From Prevotella sp. (GTDB taxonomy: Bacteria; Bacteroidota; Bacteroidia; Bacteroidales; Bacteroidaceae), in contig JAEEVA010000019.1 in the NCBI GenBank assembly GCA_016286995.1, positions 1 through 54,394 on the forward strand: DNA of 54,394 bases, written 5' to 3'. Every line of letters starts with the position of its first letter. Position 1 is the stretch's first letter. The notes under the pieces were generated by a model. It did no database searches, was not told the DNA's origin, and saw nothing but the letters and a program-made list of their open reading frames with translations. The position numbers and the translations under genes were made by a program. This document shows, one piece after another, positions 16,066-24,766 of the stretch.

Positions 16066-17532
16066 TTACTTTTTTGCCTTTTTAATTTTTCCAAATTCTA
16101 TCAGCTGCTGTGAGGCCTCTGCCAACCCTTGGCTCTTGGCCAGTTCCGTCAACCGTATAGCCTCGTCAAAGTTGCCCTTCAGATAGGCCACAATACCCTC
16201 GTTCAGCGTTTTCTCAGGACAATCCTTCACCTTAGCCAGATACTCTGCAGCCTGGTCGGCCTCGCCCTTCTTGATAGAGAGATAAGCCATCGTCAGGTTG
16301 ATGTACGAGTCCTGCGGATAGAGCAGATAGGCCTTGCGGATGATGGAGTAATACTTCTGCTCGTCCTGGGCATATTTGTCGGCCAACTTGTATATCTCAT
16401 TGAGATTCAGGTTGATGGGACGTGTCTCGAACACCACTTCCGATTCGTCAACAGTGAAGGGCCTTACGGTGTAGATCACGTTATAATTGGTACAGCGCAA
16501 TTCTGGGAATACGTTTTTCAGCACGTACTGATAACCTTCGGCAGCCTCCGTACGCATGCGTCTTTCCTTCACGTCGGGCTCTGCACTACTCGTAGCGATG
16601 CTGAGCAGCTTGTCGTGCTGGGGGACGGCATCATGGCTCTTCAGGTATTTCACGAAACCATCCCAGTTCTCACCCTTGCCACTGGCTTCCAGCCTGATGC
16701 CCTTCACCTTGCCTGTACGTTCCAGATAAAGCTGCAGCGCCTCAGTACGCTTCTCACTGAGCATGATGTTATGGCTGTTGGAACCCTCTGGCGAAGCATA
16801 ACCCTCGATAACCATCTTACGGATGCTGACGTTAGAGTCGTTCTTGACGACATTCACGGAATTATGTATTTTCTGCAACTCGGCAGGATTGTTCAGGTAG
16901 TCGGGCAGAATGTCCCACTTGTTGACCCTGAAGCAAAGATAGGCAGAACCTTTCTCCTCACGCACCTTGACACTTTTGTCGGCAGGAGGCAGGAGGTAAA
17001 CGGGATAAAGCTCTATGACGGGCTCCTCCTTCTTAAATGTAGCCAGAATCTCCTCGCCCCTGTCCTTGAAGTCCTTGCAGGCACAACTCAGCTTCTTCAC
17101 CCTCAGTACGGCATTGTCCATCCAAGGTTCGTACTTGATACTGCGGAGATAGGTGATATGCAAATCCTCACCATTCTTCTTTCGCAAGGCAAGGGCATCA
17201 GGGAAGTCGTTCTTCAGTTCACGCTCAAAGTAAATCTGCTGATTACGGCTATTGATGAAAATCAGCGGGAACTCAGCTTTTCGCAGGGTGATGCTGTCGT
17301 CTGCCAACTCAGGAGCAATAATGACCGACTGGGTCATGGGGACATCCTGAATGGCTGTCAGCTGCAACGAAACGACCACGTTGCCGTCTACCACGGCCAT
17401 AGCCGAACGGTCGACCTTCATCACATAGTCGTACTTTTTATTCTTTGCGTCCCCCTTGTCTTTGTCAGGTAGGGCAGATGCTGCAATGCTCAGGGGCATC
17501 AGTAACAGTAATATGTAGGATCGTATTCTCAT
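16066..17532 (-). CDS. DUF3868/OmpA-like/TPR protein of the fimbrial operon
   Basis: 488 residues with a signal peptide (YILLLLMPLSIAASA). The N-terminal ~200 residues resemble DUF3868, a domain found beside Mfa fimbrial genes. Residues about 225-330 form an OmpA-like peptidoglycan-binding domain (MVIEGYASPEGSNSHN, LSEKRTEALQLYLE). The C-terminal ~100 residues are helical repeats of TPR type (INLTMAYLSIKKGEADQAAE). It probably supports fimbrial assembly at the envelope by docking to peptidoglycan, which is an inference from domains and position. 21 bases from DUF3575 upstream and 35 from mfa1 downstream. Confidence 0.82.
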   Translation of the reverse strand: MRIRSYILLLLMPLSIAASALPDKDKGDAKNKKYDYVMKVDRSAMAVVDGNVVVSLQLTAIQDVPMTQSVIIAPELADDSITLRKAEFPLIFINSRNQQIYFERELKNDFPDALALRKKNGEDLHITYLRSIKYEPWMDNAVLRVKKLSCACKDFKDRGEEILATFKKEEPVIELYPVYLLPPADKSVKVREEKGSAYLCFRVNKWDILPDYLNNPAELQKIHNSVNVVKNDSNVSIRKMVIEGYASPEGSNSHNIMLSEKRTEALQLYLERTGKVKGIRLEASGKGENWDGFVKYLKSHDAVPQHDKLLSIATSSAEPDVKERRMRTEAAEGYQYVLKNVFPELRCTNYNVIYTVRPFTVDESEVVFETRPINLNLNEIYKLADKYAQDEQKYYSIIRKAYLLYPQDSYINLTMAYLSIKKGEADQAAEYLAKVKDCPEKTLNEGIVAYLKGNFDEAIRLTELAKSQGLAEASQQLIEFGKIKKAKK

Positions 17533-17553
17533 TGTCTTGATAGTGTTCTAAAG

Positions 17554-18126
17554 TTAAAAGACGTAGATGATGCTTAAACCCAATCGCGAAATGCCTATAT
17601 AGTGATAGTCGTTATCATCCATTTGGGCACCACACTTCTCGCACGCGTACTTCTTATAATTAATATAAGTGTAGCCTGCGCCAATCTCAGCACCAACGTT
17701 CCAGTGCCTGGCCAGCGCATATTCGTAACCCACTCCCAAGCCGCCGCCGAGAAACCATCCCTCATAGCGATTGGGCTTCAGACCCTTCAGCAGGCCGAAC
17801 AATACGTCCTTGTTGCCGAGGTTGAACTGACCGCCGTGGGCATAGGGTCCCCAGAAGAATCCGTTCATCACCTGACAAGGCCAGATACGGAACTGGGCCT
17901 GTGCCGTCCAATGTTTATGAACACTCTCATCCTCTCGCTTCCAAGGACGTATGCTACCATACAGTTCCAGTGTGTTGCTTTTGGATAATGGAATTTCGAC
18001 ACCAGCCGAGAAAGTTCCTGCCAAATCAAACAGCAGGTTGTTGTTAATGGCTATATGCTGTGCCCTTACAGAAAGGCTTCCTACAACAATCAGAAGCACA
18101 ATAAATATGTTTGTTTTCTTTAGCAT
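17554..18126 (-). CDS. DUF3575 outer-membrane protein, first gene of the fimbrial operon
   Basis: 190 residues, signal peptide (IFIVLLIVVGSLSVRAQ). A small beta-barrel of the DUF3575 family: NNLLFDLAGTFSAGVEIPL, GWFLGGGLGVGYEYAL, a CEKCG pair in an external loop, and a terminal phenylalanine (LSIIYVF), as is usual for outer-membrane proteins. DUF3575 genes commonly sit with DUF3868 and Mfa genes. The ATG at 18126 is preferred over the TTG one codon upstream. The promoter lies at 18155-18185. Confidence 0.85.
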   Translation of the reverse strand: MLKKTNIFIVLLIVVGSLSVRAQHIAINNNLLFDLAGTFSAGVEIPLSKSNTLELYGSIRPWKREDESVHKHWTAQAQFRIWPCQVMNGFFWGPYAHGGQFNLGNKDVLFGLLKGLKPNRYEGWFLGGGLGVGYEYALARHWNVGAEIGAGYTYINYKKYACEKCGAQMDDNDYHYIGISRLGLSIIYVF

Positions 18127-18154
18127 CAATATATTAGGTTTGTTAATTTTGACG

Positions 18155-18185
18155 CAAAGCTAATAAAAAATTTGTAAACGACAAA
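18155..18185 (-). promoter_or_regulatory. Promoter of the fimbrial operon
   Basis: Minus strand TTTG (18182-18185), 19-base spacer, TAGCTTTG (18155-18162), 28 bases before the DUF3575 ATG. No inverted-repeat invertible segment is seen around it, so phase variation by inversion is not indicated. Confidence 0.75.
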
Positions 18186-18289
18186 GAAAAAAGACACTTT
18201 TTTTTGCACATTTGTATAAAAAAAAAGAAAAAAAAGAGCAATATAGCTTTCGCATGCTTAAAACGACCGCGGATTAAACGGATAATTGA

Positions 18290-18456
18290 CTCGTCTGCAC
18301 GGAGCGAGTGACCTTCTGCACGGAGCGAGTGACCTGCCTGCACGGAGCAAGCTATAGGTTTACACGGCATAAACTATAGGTTTGCACGGCATAAACTCAT
18401 GCAGGGCGCCCGCCCCGCAAACGCAGAACGCCCGCCCAACATTTGCTGGGCAGGCG
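18290..18456. repeat. Five ~22-bp tandem repeats followed by a GC-rich hairpin
   Basis: Copies beginning TGCACGG or TACACGG start at 18296, 18317, 18339, 18361 and 18383, spaced 21-22 bases; copies 1-2 end GAGCGAGTGACC and copies 4-5 carry CATAAACT. Then 18430-18455 is a hairpin with arms GCCCGCCCAAC and GCTGGGCAGGC (two mismatches). The whole non-coding stretch 18186-18611 holds no gene I can support. Confidence 0.7.
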
Positions 18457-18611
18457 CTCGGTATATGCGGAGCGAAGGGTCTGCATGTGTTTCGGATGTG
18501 AAATAATCTGGATCGCGAAAACAGGAACACAATCCTTTCTTGTTGCAAAGATACAAAAAAAAGAGCGAAAATGCAAGGATTTCCGCACTTTTTTTTACTT
18601 TTATACCTTTA

Positions 18612-20312
18612 TTACAGTCCCCAATTGTCGTACATGACATCGAAGCCTCCCAGCAGGAACCAGTTAGAGAGCTCGCGCTCGTAGTAGCGCATCAGATAGA
18701 GGGGAGCTTCCAAGCTTTCTTCCATACCAAGGACATCAGTGTTCTCAGGCGCATCCGACGACTTCAGATAGAGGTAGGCTTGCAGCAGGTCAACCATGGT
18801 GATGCCGGAGTCGGTGAGCATCTCTTCAAGGTCGTCGGGGGTCAGGTCAACCTTGGACAGTATGTCGGCCAGTCCTGGAACGAGGTCTAAGATGCCTCTG
18901 TTAGAGCCGCCAATCGGCTGAGCGACACTACCATTGGGGTCGATGGTGCCGTCTTCAAAGCCTTCGCTCAGCAGGACGTCCAACTGTGGGGCACTGTTAT
19001 CGTTAATCATCTTGCGCAGGTTGATACCCCACTTCTCAAGGGTCTTGATGACTTTCATGAGGTTCAGGTCCTTGACGATGTCGTGATAGTAACGGTTCTG
19101 GGCGCCTTCGTAATAGACCACAGGCCACACCTGGATGGCTGCAACGGTCTGAATGAGCCAGACGATGGCAGAAAGGGTGTGGTTGAGCTTGAAAACGAGG
19201 GTATTGGTCTGCAGATTGGTCTTGCCTGGCACTAAGCTGGGCGTAAAGCCTTTCTCCGTCATCCAGGGAATGATGGCACGTACACACTGGATGGGGACAT
19301 AGTTGTCGTGACGGCTGTGTTCGATGAAGTAACGCTGTGTGAGGTCGATGTCCCAGTCTTTCATGAGGTTGATCTTCTCCAGTTCAGCGATGAACGCCTT
19401 GGCCTTGTCGCTCTCCAAATCCATATAGGCTGGCTGTATCAGGTCGCTGAGATTACCGTCGATGGTGACGCCGAGGTCGCCGAGTGTCGACTTCGACTTG
19501 GTTCTGATAAACTCGCCAACACCGGATGCCAACGGCTCCTTGAACAGGTCGTGGTAGTCGATGTTCATGTGGCAGTTCTCGACACAGGAAATCATCATCA
19601 TGATGACGTCCTTACGGTCTTCACAATAGTCTTTCTTCACATATTCCCTATAGGCGACGGCATAGTCGGTAGGACCGCCGCCGGCAAAGGTCTTGGTGAA
19701 GGTGACTCCCTTGTCCTTGTACTCCATATCGCGCAACTTGGCCACATAGAGGCTCTCAGAACCTCCCTGCGAGAAACCCAAATTGAAGAGGTACTTACCC
19801 ATGGGGATCTGTTTGTCGGTGAGCAACTGACGGGCTGCCAGCAGACCGTCTAAAGAGTTACGGGCATTGACGTCACCACTATGATAGAACATGAAACGGT
19901 CTATGGAAGAGCCGTAGCCGATGAAGTCGCTCATGATCAGTATGTAGTTGGGCTTCAACGGATTGGCTATCAGGCCGTTCAGCAACTGGGCCTTACCCGT
20001 CGAGGGAGCCTCTTCAGGACTGCTCAGTGTGGCACGGTTGAAGAGCATGATGCCGTCACACGGTGTCGTGCCGTTGGCTATCTCGGCAGGGATGATGATA
20101 ACGCCGCTGATGGTGACGGGCTGGCCGTCAACATCCTTCGAGGGATACTCGTACACGTAGCGTCGTACATCACGGGAATAGAGCGTCACATCGCCGGCAC
20201 GCGTCTTGATAGTAGTGTCGGCTTCTGCCAGAATAGTATATGTCGGATTCTGGGCCATCGCTGTCAGCACACAGCTGACGAGCGCCAATAGGGTGATTAT
20301 AGTCTTTTTCAT
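18612..20312 (-). CDS. Secreted alpha/beta hydrolase (lipase-like)
   Basis: 566 residues with a signal peptide ending TAMAQ. The alpha/beta-hydrolase nucleophile elbow is LGFSQGGSES (Ser181). The acid is probably the Asp in EHSRHDNYVP and the His lies downstream (LVFKLNHTLS is a candidate). SDFIGYGSS upstream fits an oxyanion/lid region as in secretory lipases. The C-terminal ~120 residues after LIQTVAAIQVW are helical, with an acidic VDLTPDDLEEMLTDSG segment, and I cannot assign them. Substrate unknown; a secreted lipase or esterase is most likely. 32 bases downstream of the phosphodiesterase-like gene with a repeat in the gap, so both may be cotranscribed. Confidence 0.75.
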   Translation of the reverse strand: MKKTIITLLALVSCVLTAMAQNPTYTILAEADTTIKTRAGDVTLYSRDVRRYVYEYPSKDVDGQPVTISGVIIIPAEIANGTTPCDGIMLFNRATLSSPEEAPSTGKAQLLNGLIANPLKPNYILIMSDFIGYGSSIDRFMFYHSGDVNARNSLDGLLAARQLLTDKQIPMGKYLFNLGFSQGGSESLYVAKLRDMEYKDKGVTFTKTFAGGGPTDYAVAYREYVKKDYCEDRKDVIMMMISCVENCHMNIDYHDLFKEPLASGVGEFIRTKSKSTLGDLGVTIDGNLSDLIQPAYMDLESDKAKAFIAELEKINLMKDWDIDLTQRYFIEHSRHDNYVPIQCVRAIIPWMTEKGFTPSLVPGKTNLQTNTLVFKLNHTLSAIVWLIQTVAAIQVWPVVYYEGAQNRYYHDIVKDLNLMKVIKTLEKWGINLRKMINDNSAPQLDVLLSEGFEDGTIDPNGSVAQPIGGSNRGILDLVPGLADILSKVDLTPDDLEEMLTDSGITMVDLLQAYLYLKSSDAPENTDVLGMEESLEAPLYLMRYYERELSNWFLLGGFDVMYDNWGL

Positions 20313-20324
20313 TTTTTCCCTTTT

Positions 20325-20352
20325 ATTTATTCACTCTTCACTTTTCACTTTA
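20325..20352. repeat. 7-bp tandem repeat (TTCACTT) between two secreted-enzyme genes
   Basis: Three heptamers TTCACTC/TTCACTT. Read in the sense of the minus-strand genes the unit AAGTGAA contains TGA, and it lies outside coding sequence. Confidence 0.75.
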
Positions 20353-21502
20353 TGATTCGCTTGCTTGTCTTGTCTCCCTGACGTTCAATATACAGTCCTG
20401 TAGAAGGCCGCGTCACCTGCTGACCGTTCATGTTCCAGAAGCTGGATGGTGAGGAGTCGTTGACACCCTCGCTCTCCGCTTCGGCAATGGCTGCACTGGA
20501 GGGATCGATTTGGAAGACTACCGACAAGGGATAGTGGTCGCCAAGGGGTTTGCCATCATACTGATAGCCCTCCTGGTCGACGGCAAAGGATATGGGTCTG
20601 AGCTTCGAGCCGTTAACAGGATTGATATAGAGAATCTTGTCGAGCGTCTCACCTGCCAGAACTTCAAGGTCTTCGTCCTTGAGCTTGATGTCAGGAGTGT
20701 AGGTGGGATACACATTGTTCTTCTGCAACTCGATGAACACATCGGAAACGGTGGCACGGCCTGTGCTCCGAATGGCATCAATGAACTGGCCCTTGACGTT
20801 GTCGCGCTTGTAAAGACTGTTGACGTCGCCGACGATAATCACCGGACGGTTGTCAAGACGGCTCATGATGTCGTCCTTCAACTGGGTCCATTGGGCCATA
20901 CGGGCGTTCTTGTCCTCAGTGTCCAAGCCGTCATCCACATCGGCATCGTCGCTGGCATCCATGTGCATATTGTACACCACGATGCGTGAGCCGCCACGCA
21001 GGGTAACCTCATAGCGACGATAGCCTTTGGTGACCATCTCGTCCATAGCATGACTGAACTTGCCAAAGTTCTGAGTCCACGCTACAGGACTGCCTGGCGT
21101 CACTGTCAAATCGTTTTTCCAACAACCCATCAGACCGTCACATTCGAAACGGTGGTTCTGAAGGTGCAGGAAATCAATGGAATGGTCTACTACATCGACA
21201 TCACCCGTCCACGTGTCAAACTTATAGTCATCCTCCATCAGCACAGTGATTACCCTGTGATAATTGAAGTCTTCCTGCATAAACACCAGGTCGTAGCCTT
21301 TTTTCTGGAAATACTTGCCAATGCGCGCCGACCCGTCATCACCAGGACCGTCAGCATTGACCTTAAAAACAAGAATTCGCTTGGGGAGCCCATCGACATT
21401 CAGGGTGGACACACTGAACTGCTCAGCAGTCTGAGCCGTAGCAGTAGTGCCAGCCACCGCAAAGAAAAGAAGGGCAGTCATCCACGTTTTAATTGTATTC
21501 AT
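20345..21502 (-). CDS. Secreted endonuclease/exonuclease/phosphatase-family hydrolase with Por-type tail
   Basis: 385 residues from the ATG at 21502, which begins a good signal peptide (LLFFAVAGTTATAQ). The EEP fold is seen in LNVDGLPKR, LVFMQEDFNYHR (metal-binding Glu), YNMHMDA, VIIVGDVNS (Asp/Asn pair) and GDHYPLSV (catalytic His). Relatives include sphingomyelinases and inositol-phosphate phosphatases, so a phospholipid-type substrate is plausible. The last ~35 residues (FWNMNGQQVTRPSTGLYIER ending in IIK) resemble the C-terminal sorting domains handled by the type IX secretion system. It follows the thioesterase gene. Confidence 0.82.
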   Translation of the reverse strand: MNTIKTWMTALLFFAVAGTTATAQTAEQFSVSTLNVDGLPKRILVFKVNADGPGDDGSARIGKYFQKKGYDLVFMQEDFNYHRVITVLMEDDYKFDTWTGDVDVVDHSIDFLHLQNHRFECDGLMGCWKNDLTVTPGSPVAWTQNFGKFSHAMDEMVTKGYRRYEVTLRGGSRIVVYNMHMDASDDADVDDGLDTEDKNARMAQWTQLKDDIMSRLDNRPVIIVGDVNSLYKRDNVKGQFIDAIRSTGRATVSDVFIELQKNNVYPTYTPDIKLKDEDLEVLAGETLDKILYINPVNGSKLRPISFAVDQEGYQYDGKPLGDHYPLSVVFQIDPSSAAIAEAESEGVNDSSPSSFWNMNGQQVTRPSTGLYIERQGDKTSKRIIK

Positions 21503-21554
21503 ACTAGTAAACTTTAAAAACATAAACTTTTTTAGAACATTGAACATTGAAATC

Positions 21555-22361
21555 TTACCTCTCAATTCTCACATCTTTCATCACGACCTTACTGCGACAG
21601 CACTCGGTGCCGTCGGTGCGGACAATGCGAATATTATAAGCAGTCAGAGGTGAGGGGGCAGCGGTCTGGGAATTGTCTTCCTTTTCCATATAGAACGACA
21701 GCTGATCGCCGGCATGAGCCTCAGCGACATAGGCAATCTCGAAACGCTTGATGCTGTGCTCGCGATACCAGTCGAGGGGCCACAGGTCGAGCACGTGCTC
21801 AATATACTTCACGCTGTTGATGTGGCCGTTGATGTCGACATCGTTGTAGTGAGTGTCGATGGTGCGCACCAGCTCAGCCGTGTCGCCCATCTTCACTCGC
21901 CCACCCTTGTCGATGGGACACTCCTTGTCCTTGACAATCCAGTTGTTGATGGCACCATTGTCGATGCTGAAAATGTCCGTTGGCTGACGGCTCTCGGTAT
22001 CTATCATAGCCCAGATGCTGCGACCGTAGCCGTAAACTTTGGGCTGTTGGCCATTGGCTGTTGGCTGTTGGCCGACGACGGCAAAATTGCGGCTGGTAAA
22101 ATAGCGCATGGCCGACTCCACCCACGTCTCGACGTTGAACTTGGTGTACTGCTGGGGCATCTCAGTCATCTCGATGGCCAGGCGCGACAGCACCCACGAG
22201 CGGTTGATGCTCATGAGGTATTTCATGCCAAAGCCACGTGCCGACGAGTGGAAGTCGGCAGCATTGAGCATGTGGTTGCCCAAATGGCCCATAAACAGTC
22301 GTCCGCTGAAGTCGCAGTGGAACGGCTCGGCCATAAATTCGTATCGTCCTATTTTATCCAT
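21555..22361 (-). CDS. Acyl-ACP thioesterase family protein
   Basis: Double hot-dog thioesterase that releases fatty acids from acyl carrier protein. 268 residues. N-terminal hot-dog with RSWVLSRLAIEM; the second carries the family motif HYNDVDINGHINSVKYIEHVLD, which includes the catalytic Asp/Asn/His region. A short insert VVGQQPTANGQQPK between strands is encoded by TTGGCTG heptamers (22041-22074). It sits 49 bases after ilvN, an association with the ilv cluster I recall from other Bacteroidales. A possible link is the supply of branched-chain fatty-acid precursors, which is inference. Confidence 0.87.
   Translation of the reverse strand: MDKIGRYEFMAEPFHCDFSGRLFMGHLGNHMLNAADFHSSARGFGMKYLMSINRSWVLSRLAIEMTEMPQQYTKFNVETWVESAMRYFTSRNFAVVGQQPTANGQQPKVYGYGRSIWAMIDTESRQPTDIFSIDNGAINNWIVKDKECPIDKGGRVKMGDTAELVRTIDTHYNDVDINGHINSVKYIEHVLDLWPLDWYREHSIKRFEIAYVAEAHAGDQLSFYMEKEDNSQTAAPSPLTAYNIRIVRTDGTECCRSKVVMKDVRIER
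22041..22074 (-). repeat. 7-bp tandem repeat inside the thioesterase gene
   Basis: About four TTGGCTG/TTGGCCA heptamers; the coding-strand unit CAGCCAA is stop-free and translates as QPTANGQ. In frame, in an exposed loop. Confidence 0.85.
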
Positions 22362-22401
22362 TCTGAAGCAAAATCAAAGTTATTACATGCGGTAGCAAAT
22401 T

Positions 22402-22433
22402 TTTCACTTTTCACTCTTCACTTTTCACTTTAT
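22402..22433. repeat. 7-bp tandem repeat at the ilvN 3' end
   Basis: Four TTCACTT/TTCACTC heptamers covering the end of ilvN and part of the gap to the thioesterase. Same unit as 20325-20352. Confidence 0.8.
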
Positions 22434-22965
22434 TCTCGCGTTCAGCGAGGAAATCACTCACCTGCTCCTGCATGCCACGGGTCACGGCAATGCGACCACT
22501 GCGGGTGTACTGCAACACACAGCCGAACTCATTCAGAGCACGATAGAGGGAGATGATGTCCTCGGTGATGCCATGCTTCATGACGATGGTATAGGTGGGG
22601 TTCACCTCAATGATGCTGGCCTCGTGGCGGCGGATGGTGCGCGAGATTTCCGGAGTCTCCAGCACTTTGTCCGTAGCCAGTTTGTACAGTCCTGACTCAC
22701 GGATAAACAGCTGGTCGTCGGTGAAGTAGTTGGCCTTCACCACATCAATTTTCTTTTCAATCTGCTTGGTAATCTTGATAATCTGGTCTTCGTCGCTCCA
22801 GGCGGTGATGGTGTATTTGTGCACACCCTCGATGCTGCTGGCCGACACGTTCAGGCTCTCGATATTCACCTGTCTCCGTGTAAAAACGGCAGTAATCTGG
22901 TTCAGAATACCCGCGATATTCTCTGAGTACACCAGCAGGGTATATAATTTCTTCTTTTCTTCCAT
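22411..22965 (-). CDS. ilvN: Acetolactate synthase small (regulatory) subunit
   Basis: 184 residues from the ATG at 22965. The N-terminal ACT domain (YTLLVYSENIAGILNQITAVF, RRQVNIESLNV) binds valine for feedback control of the IlvB catalytic subunit. The C-terminal domain (RESGLYKL, VNPTYTIVMKHG, LNEFGCVLQYTRSGRIAVTR) contacts the large subunit. The last residues (LAERENKVKSEE) are encoded by the heptamer tract 22402-22433. It follows ilvB after a 37-base gap that is itself a heptamer repeat. Confidence 0.93.
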   Translation of the reverse strand: MEEKKKLYTLLVYSENIAGILNQITAVFTRRQVNIESLNVSASSIEGVHKYTITAWSDEDQIIKITKQIEKKIDVVKANYFTDDQLFIRESGLYKLATDKVLETPEISRTIRRHEASIIEVNPTYTIVMKHGITEDIISLYRALNEFGCVLQYTRSGRIAVTRGMQEQVSDFLAERENKVKSEE

Positions 22966-22968
22966 TAT

Positions 22969-23003
22969 AATTATCAATTGTCAATTATCAATTGTCAATT
23001 ATC
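22969..23003. repeat. 7-bp tandem repeat between ilvB and ilvN
   Basis: Four to five TCAATTG/TCAATTA heptamers filling the gap. In the minus-strand reading the CAATTGA unit has a TGA. Same unit as within ccsA and beside ilvC. Confidence 0.85.
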
Positions 23004-24706
23004 TAAATTTCCAGCATCATATCGTTGACATTCATGCCCGGCGGTGTCATGGGCAGCACGTCGTCGTCTTCCTTGATGGCACACTCCAGAATGAACGGGC
23101 CCTTCGTGGCCAGCATTTTTTCAACGGCTGCGCAGAGATCCTTGCGGTCGGTGACAGCCTCGTAAGGAATGCCATAACCCTTGGCGATAAACTCGTAACA
23201 GGGGTTGAGCATCTTCGTGAACGACTTGCGGCGCAGCCAGAACATGTCCTGCCACTGGCGCACATTACCCAAATAGTGGTTGTTCATCAGAATCATCTTC
23301 ACGGGAGCCTGCTGCTCCATGATGGTGCCAAGCTCTTCGATACACATCTGGAAGCCGCCGTCTCCCATGAAACAGCAAACGGTGCGGTCGGTGGCAAACG
23401 TGGCTCCGATGGCTGCCGGCATGCCGTAACCCATCGTTCCCAAGCCACCACTGGTACAAATGCTGCGCTTCTCGGGATACTTGAAGTAACGCGTTGCAAA
23501 TAGCTGGTTTTGACCAACATCCGTCACCAAAACAGTCCCCTTAGGAGCCTGCTCAGCCACAGTATTGACCACCTCGCCCATCAGCAACGGACCGTCCTTG
23601 GGATGGATGGCTGGCTCGATGACCTTTTCACGTTCCTTGTCATCCAGCTCCTTGAACGTCTCGCGCCACTCTGCATGATTATTCTTATTGAGCAAATCCG
23701 TCAGGGCGGGTAACGACTCCTTGCAGTCGGCCACAATGGCGACATCGGTCTTCACGTTCTTGTCTATCTCTGAGCGGTCGATATCCAGATGGATGACCTT
23801 GGCCTGCTTGGCGTAGGTCTTCGTATTGCCCGTCACGCGGTCGGAGAAACGCATTCCGATGGCAATGAGCACGTCGCACTCCTGTTCCTTCAGGTTGACG
23901 GCATAGTTGCCATGCATGCCCAGCATGCCGACGTTCAGCGGATGGTCTGAAGGCAGCGCCGAGAGTCCTAGCATGGTACGGCCTGCAGGGATGTCGGCCT
24001 TCTCAAGGAATGCCTTCAACTCGTCCTGGGCATTACCCAGCTCTACACCCTGCCCCACCAGCGCCAAAGGACGTTTGGCATTGTTGATGAGCTCAGCAGC
24101 CTCACGGACAGCATCCATGTTCAGTTTCGGACGGTCCACATAGCTGCGAATAAAGTCTACCTTCTTCGGTTCCCAGTCAATCTCCTCGACCTGTGCATTA
24201 CGCGGGAAGTCGAGCACGACAGGACCGGGACGGCCACTACGGGCAATATAGAATGCACGGCTGACGGCCCAGGCAATATCCTCGGCATGGCGTATCTGAT
24301 ACGACCACTTGCTGATAGGCTGAGCCACACCCACGAGGTCTACCTCCTGGAAGGCATCGGTACCCAGCGCACCAATGGCCACCTGTCCGGCAATGACCAC
24401 GATAGGTGTAGAATCAAGCATGGCATCGGCCACACCCGTCAACGTATTCGTGGCACCCGGTCCACTGGTCACCAAGGCTACGCCCACTTCACCGCTGACG
24501 CGGGCATAGCCCTCAGCAGCATGGACGGCACCCTGCTCATGACGCACTAAGATATGGTCGAAGCATTTCTTCTCACCTCGCGTGTAGTCGAACAGCGCGT
24601 CATAGGTAGGCATGATGCTGCCACCAGGGTAGCCGAAAATGGTCTTCACCCCTTCGGCCTGCAACGCCCTCATCAGCGCTTTCGAACCAGTTATTCTGTC
24701 TCTCAT
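23003..24706 (-). CDS. ilvB: Acetolactate synthase large (catalytic) subunit
   Basis: First committed enzyme of valine/isoleucine synthesis, joining pyruvate to pyruvate or 2-oxobutyrate with thiamine diphosphate, FAD and Mg. 567 residues, full length. Seen: FGYPGGSIMPTYDAL, the catalytic glutamate in RHEQGAVHAAEGYAR (Glu57), the FAD domain around IAIGMRFSDRVTGN, and the thiamine-diphosphate motif MGDGGFQMCIEELGT followed by MNNHYLGN. Second gene of the ilvD-ilvB-ilvN-thioesterase set. Confidence 0.96.
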   Translation of the reverse strand: MRDRITGSKALMRALQAEGVKTIFGYPGGSIMPTYDALFDYTRGEKKCFDHILVRHEQGAVHAAEGYARVSGEVGVALVTSGPGATNTLTGVADAMLDSTPIVVIAGQVAIGALGTDAFQEVDLVGVAQPISKWSYQIRHAEDIAWAVSRAFYIARSGRPGPVVLDFPRNAQVEEIDWEPKKVDFIRSYVDRPKLNMDAVREAAELINNAKRPLALVGQGVELGNAQDELKAFLEKADIPAGRTMLGLSALPSDHPLNVGMLGMHGNYAVNLKEQECDVLIAIGMRFSDRVTGNTKTYAKQAKVIHLDIDRSEIDKNVKTDVAIVADCKESLPALTDLLNKNNHAEWRETFKELDDKEREKVIEPAIHPKDGPLLMGEVVNTVAEQAPKGTVLVTDVGQNQLFATRYFKYPEKRSICTSGGLGTMGYGMPAAIGATFATDRTVCCFMGDGGFQMCIEELGTIMEQQAPVKMILMNNHYLGNVRQWQDMFWLRRKSFTKMLNPCYEFIAKGYGIPYEAVTDRKDLCAAVEKMLATKGPFILECAIKEDDDVLPMTPPGMNVNDMMLEI

Positions 24707-24719
24707 AATCTTTCCTTTT

Positions 24720-24766
24720 TTCTATAGTTCCTATAGTTACTATAGTATCTATAGTGACTATTCTAT
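24720..24766. repeat. 9-bp tandem repeat (CTATAGTNN) between ilvD and ilvB
   Basis: Four copies of CTATAGTTC/CTATAGTTA/CTATAGTAT/CTATAGTGA fill the gap. A period-9 relative of the commoner 7-bp tracts. Confidence 0.85.

Noticed and set aside
16129..17472. 447-codon plus-strand frame antisense to the DUF3868/OmpA-like gene
   Set aside because: It mirrors a gene with signal peptide, domains and operon context; the antisense translation has no recognisable motif and an unusual composition. It results from codon bias.
17950..18300. Invertible fimbrial promoter (phase-variation switch)
   Set aside because: No inverted repeat pair brackets the promoter at 18155-18185 and no recombinase gene is adjacent.
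18374..18640. Cys/Arg-rich minus-strand frame over the tandem repeats
   Set aside because: Translated from tandem repeats and a GC-rich hairpin, no promoter, low complexity; most likely not a gene.
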